Under the pieces are notes generated by a model. That model worked only from the letters and a program-made list of their open reading frames with translations. It searched no databases and was not told the DNA's origin. The translations under genes were made by a program, and so were the position numbers. DNA of 64,000 nucleotides, from assembly GCA_934636245.1 (NCBI GenBank), contig CAKUAI010000001.1:258222-322221 (forward strand), given 5' to 3'. The stretch is from an uncultured Coriobacteriales bacterium (lineage in GTDB: Bacteria; Actinomycetota; Coriobacteriia; Coriobacteriales; UMGS124). Below, in pieces: positions 46,293-53,639 of this stretch; positions within the stretch are counted from its first letter, which is position 1; each line of letters begins with the position of its first letter.

Positions 46293-47966
46293 ATGCCAAG
46301 AACGGTGGCGATAGGAGTACAGAGTTTTGCCGAGCTGCGCGAGCGCGGTTATTTTCTGGTCGACAAGACCTCCTTTATCGCTGACTGGTGGCATTCGGCC
46401 GATCAGGTGACGCTCATCTGCCGTCCCCGCCGTTTCGGCAAGACGCTCAATATGGATATGGTCGAGTGCTTTTTCTCGAACAAGTACGCCTTACGGACTG
46501 ACCTCTTCAACGGGCTCGATGTCTGGAACGATGTCGGCTTGCGCCGCGAGCAGGGTGCTTGGCCCGTTGTGTCGCTTTCTTTTTCGGCAGCCAAGGGTGC
46601 GAGTGCCGAAGCTGTTGTCCGCCGCATGTGCGAACAGATTGCGCGTGCCTGGCGGCAGCATCGCGACGATATCGACGCGGATTCTCTCGGCGACCAAGAA
46701 CGCGACCTGCTCGAGGGGAGGACTCCTTTCGTCGATCCCATGGTGGCACCCAATTCGTTGGCACGTCTTTGCGAGCTGCTTGAGAAATCCACAGGCAAGC
46801 GCTGCATCGTGCTTCTCGACGAATACGACACGCCCCTGCATGAGGCTTGGGTGGGCGGTTTTTGGCATGAAGTGAGCGAGTTCGTACGCGCGTTCTTCAA
46901 CTCGTCCTTCAAATCCAATCCCAGCATGGAGCGCGCGTTGCTCACCGGCATCACGCGCGTTGCCCGAGAGTCCATCTTCTCGGACCTCAACAACCCAAAG
47001 GTCGTCAGTGCTACTTCGCCCGAGTACGCCACGTCGTTTGGCTTCACGCAAGACGAGGTGTTTGCGGCCATGGAGGAGTTTGGCTTGCGCGAGCGCGACC
47101 AGGTCAGGGATTGGTACGACGGGTTCACGTTTGGCGGCATGTCCGACATCTACAACCCTTGGTCTATCACAAACTACCTCGATTCCGGCAGATTTGCCCC
47201 CTATTGGGCAAATACGAGCGGAAATGCCCTCATCAGCAAGATAGTGCGTGAGGGCGACGCTGACCTCAAGTCTGATTTTGAGGTGCTGCTGTCGGGCGGC
47301 TCGGTTGAGAAGCGTTTTGACGAACAGGTCTCTTTCGATGAGCTGGGCAGGAGGCCTGGGGCAGTCTGGGGTTTGCTGGTTGCTGGTGGGTATCTGCGTA
47401 TTGAGGCTGCCGGTCCGGCTCATGCCGATGGGTCGACACTCAAGATTACCAACCACGAAGTCGCCTTGTCGTTTGACGGCATGGTGCGGGGCTGGTTCGA
47501 CATGGTTTCGTCTCGCTACAATGCTTTTGTACGTGCGCTGCTCGCTGGTGACCTCGATGCCATGAACGTCTATATGAACGACGTTGTGCTCGATACGTTC
47601 AGCACGTTCGATACGGGAAAACGGGCGTCGGGCCTTGAGCCGGAGCGGTTTTACCACGGGTTTGTCCTGGGCCTTCTCGTTGAGCTGCGCGGACGTTACC
47701 TCATCCGCTCGAATCGCGAGAGCGGCTTTGGGCGTTACGACGTGCTCCTTGAGCCCGTGAGCCCAAAGGTTGACGACGGCATCGTCCTTGAGTTCAAGGT
47801 GCACAATCCGCGCAAAGAGGCCACGCTTGAGGACACCGTCTCCGCGGCCAAGCAGCAGATTGCCGACAAGCGATACGCAAGCGAGCTCGAAGCTAAGGGT
47901 CTGGCCCCCGAACGCATCCATGCCTGCGGGTTTGCCTTTGAGGGCAAGCGTGTACTGATCGGATAA
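46293..47966 (+). CDS. AAA-ATPase-like/PD-(D/E)XK nuclease-like protein, copy 2
   Basis: A 557-residue member of the same family as 21903. The N-terminus IGVQSFAELRERGYFLVDKTSFIADWW is the standard opening, followed by Walker A variant CRPRRFGKTLNMDMV and Walker B-like CIVLLDEYDTPLHEAW. The motif VRDWYDGFTFGGMSDIYNPWSI is present. The C-terminal nuclease-like core reads SGFGRYDVLLEPVSPKVDDGIVLEFKVHNPRKE, with Asp and Glu-x-Lys in place. It is closer to the family consensus than copy 1. Function unknown. ATG 46293 follows GAAAGGGTGCAGC. Confidence 0.84.
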   Translation: MPRTVAIGVQSFAELRERGYFLVDKTSFIADWWHSADQVTLICRPRRFGKTLNMDMVECFFSNKYALRTDLFNGLDVWNDVGLRREQGAWPVVSLSFSAAKGASAEAVVRRMCEQIARAWRQHRDDIDADSLGDQERDLLEGRTPFVDPMVAPNSLARLCELLEKSTGKRCIVLLDEYDTPLHEAWVGGFWHEVSEFVRAFFNSSFKSNPSMERALLTGITRVARESIFSDLNNPKVVSATSPEYATSFGFTQDEVFAAMEEFGLRERDQVRDWYDGFTFGGMSDIYNPWSITNYLDSGRFAPYWANTSGNALISKIVREGDADLKSDFEVLLSGGSVEKRFDEQVSFDELGRRPGAVWGLLVAGGYLRIEAAGPAHADGSTLKITNHEVALSFDGMVRGWFDMVSSRYNAFVRALLAGDLDAMNVYMNDVVLDTFSTFDTGKRASGLEPERFYHGFVLGLLVELRGRYLIRSNRESGFGRYDVLLEPVSPKVDDGIVLEFKVHNPRKEATLEDTVSAAKQQIADKRYASELEAKGLAPERIHACGFAFEGKRVLIG

Positions 47967-48009
47967 CCCCAACCACTCAGGCGCGGCCCAGAAACGCGAA
48001 GCGTTCCAT

Positions 48010-48369
48010 CTAATTGCCATCCACGATTCTGAATCGATTGAGAGGGTTTCGACGCTGGTCGTCAATGGCAAGGATTGTAATCAGCTCGTTGCTCTCGTCG
48101 ACGTGATAGTAAACGCCATATTTGCCGCAGTAGAAAACCCTGCATGCGATGGGCAAGCACGCGGCTTCGTAATACGGGTCGTATTCCAGCCCATAGTAGG
48201 GGTGCGTTGCTATGAAATCCAATAGCATGCCAATTCGAGTGTAAACATTCTGAGAAGGAATCTCGCTATACGCGTAGACAGCCTCGTCGGTCAGCTGAAC
48301 AACAAAAGACAGCTCATACTTACCGGGGCTGGCAATGGGTTCGGCAGCAATTGCCTGTTTAGTCGCCAT
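48010..48369 (-). CDS. RelE/ParE-like toxin of a type II toxin-antitoxin pair
   Basis: A 119-residue basic-core protein (KYELSFVVQLTDEAVYAYSEI, LLDFIATHPYYGLEYDPYYEAA, GKYGVYYHVDESNELITILAIDDQRRNP). The strand order and final ITILAIDDQRR resemble RelE/ParE toxins, which cut mRNA at the ribosome or poison gyrase. It starts 11 bases inside the end of the antitoxin gene, a typical coupled pair. The assignment rests on this arrangement and the C-terminal pattern. Confidence 0.78.
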   Translation of the reverse strand: MATKQAIAAEPIASPGKYELSFVVQLTDEAVYAYSEIPSQNVYTRIGMLLDFIATHPYYGLEYDPYYEAACLPIACRVFYCGKYGVYYHVDESNELITILAIDDQRRNPLNRFRIVDGN

Positions 48370-48658
48370 TGCGAGCCTCACGGATTCTATCTGCGTCTAC
48401 CTTCGCCTGAGACCAGGGGCGTACCCGTCCGTTCAGCAGATCGTCGTAGCCTCGGGCAATGGCACGCTGTACACGCTCCTCACGCTCGCGAACTGCATTC
48501 AAAACGCGAGCCTGCTCGTCATAGACCGCTGCATCAATCACCACAAGTGAGGCAGAGCCGTTCTTTGTCAGGTAGACAGGCTCTCCAGACTGATGGCATG
48601 TGTCCACGATGGCGCCAAGGTTGCGCTGGAGGTCGGAAATTGGCTTTACAGCAGGCAT
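48359..48658 (-). CDS. Phd/YefM-family antitoxin
   Basis: A 99-residue protein beginning MPAVKPISDLQRNLGAIVDTCHQSGEPVYLTKNGSASLVVIDAAVYD, the Phd/YefM DNA-binding fold almost in full. The C-terminal half would wrap the toxin. ATG 48658 has AAGGAGATTGAT upstream. It should repress its own promoter through the TTACGTAA repeats just upstream. Confidence 0.88.
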   Translation of the reverse strand: MPAVKPISDLQRNLGAIVDTCHQSGEPVYLTKNGSASLVVIDAAVYDEQARVLNAVREREERVQRAIARGYDDLLNGRVRPWSQAKVDADRIREARNGD

Positions 48659-48669
48659 ATCAATCTCCT

Positions 48670-48708
48670 TACGTAATAACTTACGTAAAATCTTACGCAT
48701 TTGTTATA
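48670..48708 (-). promoter_or_regulatory. TTACGTAA operator array and promoter of the toxin-antitoxin pair
   Basis: The palindrome TTACGTAA occurs at 48670-48677 and 48682-48689, and a third half-match TTACGCA at 48694-48700, each 12 bases apart. TATAAC (minus strand, 48703-48708) could be the -10 box. The layout fits cooperative Phd/YefM autorepression. Confidence 0.6.
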
Positions 48709-48866
48709 GCACGTTCCGCCATGGCAAACAACGACCTCTCCAATACTACAAGCCGGGGAACAGTTCATCGAATTATGGATGCCGTATTGAGCTGGCAGCA
48801 TGGGACAAATCGACTCAGGGCTCTATACTGGGGCGGCATGTGCTGATTGTTCCAGGGGAGGACAGT

Positions 48867-50714
48867 ATGGCTAGCAATCAATCCAATCACCTTGTTTCTG
48901 CTGTCGACGAGCAGAATATGGGCCGGGTCTTATCAGGCGAAGTTGAAAATGGCGACGCCTTTGTCCCCATTCCCAACTTTGTGCTTGGCCTGCTTGCCGA
49001 GGACTACCTCCATTTCCCCGATGACACCATTTCATGGAACGGCTCGCACCATGAGATTAGCCGTGTCGACGTCAACTTCATGATGCGCGACGGCCTCATG
49101 GACCGCGTACACGATGCCTGGTGCGCCGACATGGATGACATCGAGGAAGTAAGCCAGTTCCTCGTGAACATTCTCAACGAGATTGAAGAAGACGAGGCGC
49201 TGCACGTGCCCAAGGAGCTCATCTCGGATATTATCCGCGGGCCCGTGTGCGACGGCATGAACATCGGCGCCGGCGGCGACCTCACGGGCATCACCTTGGC
49301 CAACCTTGCCGCCATGGCGAGTTCCATCCGCTTGGACGACGAGATTTCGCGCGACACCTACACGCTGATGTACGACACGCGCCTCGCCAAGGGCATCCCG
49401 CAGTTTTTCAACCTCATGGGCCGCCTTATCTGGGACATGCGAGCCTGCTCAAAGAGCCTGGCAGACAAGCCGTTTACCGTCAGTTTCGTCGGTGTTCGAA
49501 ACGTCGATGCTGATGTTTTGTATGGCGACGAGCCCGTCCGCTCAGTCCCCGGTGCCCAAAGGGCCCGCAAGTCGCTTACCGTGAAGAGCGCGCCAGAGAT
49601 TACGCTGCCCGAACCCACCAAGGCCGCGCCCGAGAAGGCCGCTGCATCCAAAACAACGAAGGCCAAGACGGCTAAATCGAAGGCCAGCTCCGACAAGGCC
49701 GAATCCGCCCAGTCCGCAACGCCCAAGACTGCGAAGGCAAAGGACACGGCACCCAAGTCCGAATCGGCCGAAGGCTCAAAGGCCAAGTCCGCAACGCCTA
49801 AGACCACGAAGTCGAAGCCTGCAAAGACCAAGGCTGGCGCTGACGAGACCGCATCTGCAAAGACCTCGAAGTCGAAGTCCACGAAGGCCAAGTCGACCGC
49901 CGATGAGGCAGGTTCCGCCAAACCCGCAGCCTCCAAGACCAAGAAAGCCGCCCCTGCCAAGCCCAAGAAGCCAGCTTTTACGCTCGAGCAGATGCTCGAC
50001 CAGATGCACGATCGGGTGGAAGCGGACATAGTGCACGGCGCCCCCGCCGTAAACCCGGCAACCACCATGCGCGCCGTTCGCGCTGCCATGTATTCAGCCG
50101 GCGGAAACGGCTCTATGTTCGATGGCACCATCGCCGAGCTTGACCGCCAGTTCCGCGTCGGCGAGATACCGCCGCGCACGCTCGGTGAAGACGACCTCGC
50201 AGACGACAAGCCACTGGGACGCGTTGTGAACATGCTCCGCACCAGCGGCGGCGGCCTTGCGAAAGACACCGTGGTTTCGCGCCTGGGAGAGGAGGCCCTC
50301 TCGGCGGCAAGTTCGGACCCGGCTGTTGTCGAACGCGACGGCAAACTGTATCTCTGGTGCCACCGCGACGAGGCCGGCAAGCCCATGCGCGACCATAAGC
50401 AGGCCATACTCACCCTCGAGAAAAGGGAAAAGGAAGCCGAAGAAGCTTACGCGGCAAGCAGGCCTTTCAGCGAGGAGCGCCTGCGCGAGGTCGACGTCGA
50501 GCGCACAAAGGCCGTTCTCGCGCTCAACAACGCTGGGTTCTTCGCGTTCAGCAAAAAGAAGGAACTCAAGGCCCGCATTTCCGCCCTGGAGGACGAGCGT
50601 GCGGAGCTCGAGAAGTCTCGCGCTGCAAAGGCTCAGATCGACGACACGCGCAAGAAGCTCGCTGCTGCGAAGGAAAACGCCGAGAACGAGTTCAAGCAGC
50701 GTGGTTTGCTGTAA
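48867..50714 (+). CDS. Uncharacterised protein with histone H1-like Lys/Ala linker and coiled-coil end
   Basis: A 615-residue soluble protein with three regions. Residues 1-230 form an acidic, probably helical domain (VPIPNFVLGLLAEDYLHFPDD, IEEVSQFLVNILNEIEEDEALHVP). About 235-375 is low-complexity and Lys/Ala/Ser/Thr-rich with many KAKSATPKTTKSKPAKTK-type units, like the tail of histone H1. About 376-615 begins FTLEQMLDQMHDRVEADIVHG, includes a possible winged-helix-like stretch (GGLAKDTVVSRLGEEALSAASSDPAVVERDGKLYLW) and ends in a charged coiled coil. I do not recognise a family. The basic linker suggests nucleic-acid binding. ATG 48867 follows GGGGAGGACAGT. A 59-residue gene follows after a hairpin. 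Confidence 0.8.
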   Translation: MASNQSNHLVSAVDEQNMGRVLSGEVENGDAFVPIPNFVLGLLAEDYLHFPDDTISWNGSHHEISRVDVNFMMRDGLMDRVHDAWCADMDDIEEVSQFLVNILNEIEEDEALHVPKELISDIIRGPVCDGMNIGAGGDLTGITLANLAAMASSIRLDDEISRDTYTLMYDTRLAKGIPQFFNLMGRLIWDMRACSKSLADKPFTVSFVGVRNVDADVLYGDEPVRSVPGAQRARKSLTVKSAPEITLPEPTKAAPEKAAASKTTKAKTAKSKASSDKAESAQSATPKTAKAKDTAPKSESAEGSKAKSATPKTTKSKPAKTKAGADETASAKTSKSKSTKAKSTADEAGSAKPAASKTKKAAPAKPKKPAFTLEQMLDQMHDRVEADIVHGAPAVNPATTMRAVRAAMYSAGGNGSMFDGTIAELDRQFRVGEIPPRTLGEDDLADDKPLGRVVNMLRTSGGGLAKDTVVSRLGEEALSAASSDPAVVERDGKLYLWCHRDEAGKPMRDHKQAILTLEKREKEAEEAYAASRPFSEERLREVDVERTKAVLALNNAGFFAFSKKKELKARISALEDERAELEKSRAAKAQIDDTRKKLAAAKENAENEFKQRGLL

Positions 50715-50734
50715 GTTTGTAGTAAGAAAAGTTT

Positions 50735-50773
50735 TGGCGGGCCGTGAAGCCTGATTGCTCTCACGACCCGCCA
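50735..50773 (+). other. Hairpin between the Lys/Ala-linker gene and the 59-residue gene
   Basis: TGGCGGGCCGTGA and TCACGACCCGCCA form a 13-bp stem with one mismatch and a 13-base loop. No T-run follows, so it may be a processing or partial-termination site rather than a full terminator. Confidence 0.5.
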
Positions 50774-50795
50774 TCTACCTAATGGAGGCTTACTT

Positions 50796-50975
50796 ATGGA
50801 AATCGACGTCGACGAACTGCGCGATTACATGGTCGACTACTGCGGCACAGCAGCGTTCTCCGACTCTCCCGCAGCCATTCTCGATGTGGTGGACATCGAA
50901 AGAATGGACGGCTACGAGCTCTGCGAAAAAGCCGAAGACCTCGGCATCAACCTGAGGAAGTTCGAGGTCGAATAA
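50796..50975 (+). CDS. Small acidic protein, 59 residues
   Basis: The frame ATG GAA ATC ... GTC GAA TAA encodes 59 residues starting MEIDVDELRDYMVDYCGT and ending EDLGINLRKFEVE. It is strongly acidic (many Asp/Glu) and probably helical. GGAGG lies seven bases before the ATG, so translation is well supported. It may be co-transcribed with the gene at 48867, whose basic linker is opposite in charge. The family is unknown. It ends five bases before the stop of the convergent creatininase gene. Confidence 0.72.
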   Translation: MEIDVDELRDYMVDYCGTAAFSDSPAAILDVVDIERMDGYELCEKAEDLGINLRKFEVE

Positions 50976-50979
50976 GCCC

Positions 50980-51804
50980 CTACGCGATGGCGCCCGGCTT
51001 GCCGGCGCAGCGGACGGGGAGAGGCTCAGGCAGAGGAATCTGGCGGAACTCCTTGAGGAAGTCGACGATGTAGTCGGCGGTGCCGGTCATCATCGCGTCG
51101 CCCCACTCCTTGCTGGCAGTCTTGGCGTGGTCGGGACCGATCCAACCGTTGGCGGCATAGCGCACGGCGTCGCGCGGCATGTCCACGTGCACGCCCTTGT
51201 ACAGCACCCTGCTCCAGCCGTCGGTGGGCATGGTCTCGCTCACGTCGTTGACCAGGTTCATCTCGCCGACCTGGCCCTCAAGCTGCGTCATGTCAACGAG
51301 GTCGGGGTTCACGGCAAGCATGGCCGAGGTCTCCTCGCCGGCGCCGTGGCCACCGGCCCAAGCGGGGTTGATCTCGCCGGCCATGAGCCACCAGTTCATG
51401 AGTGCGCAGCGTGCACCGCGGCGGTCGAGTTCCTCGCCCACCTGGGAGAGCGGCTTGATGTTGGGGCCGTGACCATTGAGGAAGACAAAGTGACGCGCGC
51501 CGTAATCGTAGAGCTGGTCGGTAAGGCGCTTCGTGATCTGATACAGCAGGTCATAGCCGATGGAAAGCGTGCCAGGGTAGCCCAGCAGGTCGTCGGCGGC
51601 GCCAAAGGGCAGCGTGGGGGCAATGAGGACGCTGGGGTCCTGGGCCTCGATGAGGTCAAGCAGGTAGTTGGGCGCAATCGTGTCCACGCCGAGCGGGTTG
51701 TGACGGCCGTGCTCCTCGGTGGAACCAATGGTGAGGATGACGAGGTCGTTGCCGTCGTCAAAGTACTTCTTTACGGCAGGCCAGGTAGAAGTCTCAATAC
51801 GCAT
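50980..51804 (-). CDS. Creatininase-family amidohydrolase
   Basis: A 274-residue metal-dependent hydrolase. Metal ligands are seen in GSTEEHGRHNPLGVDT (Glu, His, Asp) and GGHGAGEETSAML, with FLNGHGPN between them. The family includes creatinine amidohydrolase, FAPy deformylases and the mycofactocin peptide-processing enzyme MftE. No mycofactocin genes are nearby, so the substrate is open. ATG 51804 follows AAAGGGG. It is a single-gene unit. Confidence 0.85.
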   Translation of the reverse strand: MRIETSTWPAVKKYFDDGNDLVILTIGSTEEHGRHNPLGVDTIAPNYLLDLIEAQDPSVLIAPTLPFGAADDLLGYPGTLSIGYDLLYQITKRLTDQLYDYGARHFVFLNGHGPNIKPLSQVGEELDRRGARCALMNWWLMAGEINPAWAGGHGAGEETSAMLAVNPDLVDMTQLEGQVGEMNLVNDVSETMPTDGWSRVLYKGVHVDMPRDAVRYAANGWIGPDHAKTASKEWGDAMMTGTADYIVDFLKEFRQIPLPEPLPVRCAGKPGAIA

Positions 51805-51982
51805 GAATGAACCCCCTTTTGACTAGCCGGCTTTCGGAACGTGGGCCCCTTCGCCGGACTTCTGTAGAGTTAGGCACATTCTAGTTCAGGGGAGCAGAAA
51901 TGCCACTGTGGTCACGCCGACCCTCGCGCGTTGTCACTCGATGCATACAATGGTGTACGTGAAGGCGGAATCCTATGACCTG

Positions 51983-52804
51983 CTATTTCTTGCGATATTC
52001 AGCGATTACGAACTCGATAGGCGTATCGAGCGTTTCGAGGTCCTCGAGACGAGCCTTGTCATGAGCGCTTGTACGGTAGTAATAGGGGGTCATCTGGAAG
52101 ACGGCCTCGATGTCAGCGTTGCTTGCAAGCGTGATGCCTGCCGCAACCTTCGTCGTGGTGACAAGCTCAAGCTCTTCGCAGGTAGGAAGCTTCTCGTCGT
52201 TGAGATACGGCGTGTCGTAGAGCGCCTGCTTGAGGCCAAAAAGGTGCCGAGCGCCCGGAATGACCGAGAACAGGGTGCCGCCGGGACGCAGAATGCGCGC
52301 GAACTCCTTGCTGTTGAACGGCGCAAAGAGATGGGTGGCCACGGCGACGCTTTCGTCGGGTACGGGAATAGCCTTGAGGTTGGCGACGAAATACGTGGCG
52401 CCCCCGCGCTTGGCGGCGAGTCGCACCATTTCTTTCGCCAGGTCAAAGCCATAGACGTCGGTTTGGGGAATGGCCCCGAGGGCTGAGGTGTAGTAGCCCT
52501 CGCCGCAGCAGATGTCGAGAATGGGGACCGGCTGGCCCGCGCCTGCGCCGCACGACTGCACCTTCTCGCCAACCAGCATCACGAGGGCATCGCGCAGGGG
52601 AGCGTAGTACCCCTTGTCGAGGAAGTCGCGCCTTGAGCGCGCCTGGGCCTTCGGGTCGCCCATGGTGTCACCGGCTTTGGAGGAGCGAAGCAGGTTGAGG
52701 TAGCCCTCGCGCGCACGATCAAACCTGTGGCCGTTCTCGCAGGAAGCCTTCTTCTCCCCGTCATCAAGGGGCTTGCGACAAACTGGGCAGAGCAAAAGCG
52801 ACAT
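51983..52804 (-). CDS. rlmA: RlmA-type 23S rRNA (guanine-N1)-methyltransferase
   Basis: A 273-residue SAM-dependent methyltransferase. The N-terminal zinc site CPVCRKPLDDGEKKASCENGH (Cys-x2-Cys, Cys, His) and the RFDRAREGYLNLL segment are hallmarks of RlmA. GDTMGDPKAQARSRRDFLDKGYYAPLRDAL continues the match, and the SAM-binding motif is ILDICCGEGYYTSAL. It methylates N1 of a guanine in 23S helix 35 (G745 or G748 by type); the type II enzymes affect tylosin sensitivity. ATG 52804 is where homology begins. Confidence 0.88.
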   Translation of the reverse strand: MSLLLCPVCRKPLDDGEKKASCENGHRFDRAREGYLNLLRSSKAGDTMGDPKAQARSRRDFLDKGYYAPLRDALVMLVGEKVQSCGAGAGQPVPILDICCGEGYYTSALGAIPQTDVYGFDLAKEMVRLAAKRGGATYFVANLKAIPVPDESVAVATHLFAPFNSKEFARILRPGGTLFSVIPGARHLFGLKQALYDTPYLNDEKLPTCEELELVTTTKVAAGITLASNADIEAVFQMTPYYYRTSAHDKARLEDLETLDTPIEFVIAEYRKK

Positions 52805-52912
52805 GGCACACGACCTCAGACTCGGGATTGGAACATCGAGTATAGCAGCCAGGCACGCACCCCCGGAAATCTCCCTACTCTGCATCCACGTGAAAAAACG
52901 TATAAAAAAGTC

Positions 52913-52956
52913 TTGCATAATCACGAGCGGCATTTTATACTTTCGGTAGCCGAAAG
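52913..52956 (+). promoter_or_regulatory. Near-consensus promoter with inverted-repeat operator
   Basis: TTGCAT (52913-52918), 17 bases, TATACT (52936-52941). The inverted repeat CTTTCGG-TAG-CCGAAAG (52940-52956) abuts the -10 box and covers the expected transcription start, a classical repressor position. Confidence 0.65.
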
Positions 52957-53032
52957 CCCAAAAGGGCCAAGAGCCCAGGGCATTCAGCCACGACCTATTC
53001 CGTGCGAAGGCGCGACGAAGGAGGTGGCCCCT

Positions 53033-53104
53033 ATGGCCGGTACCATGTGCAATGACGAGGGCATTGAGCCCGGCTCCATGGCCGCCGCCTGTGGGTGGTT
53101 GTAA
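53033..53104 (+). CDS. Candidate 23-residue micropeptide gene
   Basis: ATG at 53033 with a perfect AAGGAGGTGG ribosome-binding site (53018-53027) opens a 24-codon frame. The peptide starts MAGTMCNDEGIEPGS and ends MAAACGWL. It has two Cys, an acidic centre and a C-terminal Trp. It sits behind the strong regulated promoter at 52913 and ends inside a terminator-like hairpin. No gene on this strand follows for 9 kb, so it is not an ordinary leader of a biosynthetic operon. It could be a signalling, metal-binding or toxin peptide, or a translated regulatory leader; I recognise no family. Confidence 0.5.
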   Translation: MAGTMCNDEGIEPGSMAAACGWL

Positions 53105-53129
53105 TTCGCCTGTTAGGCGGCGGGTTTTT
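53082..53129 (+). terminator. Terminator with two mutually exclusive stems at the end of the micropeptide
   Basis: CCGCCGCCT (53082-53090, within the coding frame) pairs with AGGCGGCGG (53115-53123) directly before GTTTTTA. Alternatively CGCCT-GTT-AGGCG (53107-53119) forms. Both use the same 3' arm, and the peptide stop codon lies in the loop of the longer stem. Confidence 0.55.
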
Positions 53130-53165
53130 ATCCCTTGGTAGGACAGTCAGATAGCTTCCCAGATG

Positions 53166-53420
53166 GGAGATGAGTCCAAAGGGCAGTAGATGAGCGGCTT
53201 TCCGCTCAGAAAACCCCAGCGTTAAGTACCCAGTCTTTTCGATTTACTGGAGATGAGTCCGAAGCACTGAGTACGATTTACCTCATGTTTTGTTGAGCTC
53301 CCTTCGAATTTTTGGAGTTGAGTCCAAAGAACTGAGTACGGGTTACCCCATGTTTTCCCATTCGTGCTCCTTTTGATGTACTGGAGATGAGTCCGAAGTA
53401 CTGAATACGTGTTACCAAAC
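53166..53420. repeat. Four-copy degenerate direct repeat
   Basis: The core GGAGATGAGTCC (or GGAGTTGAGTCC) starts at 53166, 53249, 53314 and 53383. The last three copies continue AAG-ACTGA-TACG then TTACC, and two share CATGTTTT and CTCC further on. Periods are 83, 65 and 69 bases. GGAG at the start and CTCC near the end of units could pair. A separate hairpin TGAGCGG-CTTT-CCGCTCA lies at 53191-53208. The block is more AT-rich than its surroundings. Confidence 0.7.
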
Positions 53421-53422
53421 AA

Positions 53423-53451
53423 TTGAATATTAACGTCTGAATATGCATTAT
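53423..53451 (+). promoter_or_regulatory. Candidate promoter of a small RNA
   Basis: TTGAAT (53423-53428), 17 bases, CATTAT (53446-53451), lying just after the last repeat unit. Confidence 0.4.
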
Positions 53452-53457
53452 CGCGAA

Positions 53458-53557
53458 GAACCGTGGTTCAGGCGTTCAAGCACTACAGCAGGAGGGGCGC
53501 ACCCCTCCAAAGCGAAAGCCAAGCGGGGCCGGAGCAAAGAGCTTCGGCCTCGCTTTT
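53458..53557 (+). ncRNA. Candidate small RNA of about 100 nt
   Basis: Between the promoter at 53423 and an intrinsic terminator there is no ORF. The span contains GGAGGGG-CGCA-CCCCTCC (53491-53508), a perfect 7-bp stem with a tetraloop, and the terminator stem at 53521. The CCCCTCC strand could pair with ribosome-binding sites. No known RNA family was recognised. Confidence 0.35.
53521..53557 (+). terminator. Intrinsic terminator ending the candidate small RNA
   Basis: AAGCGGGGCCGGAGC pairs with GCTTCGGCCTCGCTT (two G-U pairs), loop AAAGA, followed by TTGTG. Confidence 0.7.
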
Positions 53558-53569
53558 GTGTATAACCGC

Positions 53570-53617
53570 CAAACAATGGAGGGCCTGGGATAACAAATGT
53601 CACCCCAGGCCCTCCAT
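53570..53617 (-). terminator. Terminator of the TorD-like gene
   Basis: ATGGAGGGCCTGGG (53576-53589) pairs perfectly with CCCAGGCCCTCCAT (53604-53617). It lies 23 bases after the TorD-like stop on the minus strand, followed there by TGTTTGG. Confidence 0.7.
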
Positions 53618-53639
53618 GCCTGTTACTTTAGCATCAATC

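Noticed and set aside
53033..53129. Amino-acid-biosynthesis leader peptide (trp- or his-type attenuator)
   Set aside because: There is only one Trp, no run of a single amino acid, and no biosynthetic gene downstream on the same strand.
53166..53420. CRISPR array
   Set aside because: Repeat units differ from each other at many positions, the intervals resemble each other rather than being unique, periods vary (83/65/69), and no cas genes are present.
53222..53422. 66-residue protein on the minus strand over the repeat array
   Set aside because: Repeat units fall in different frames (65-base period), there is no good ribosome-binding site, and the repeat is better explained at the DNA or RNA level.
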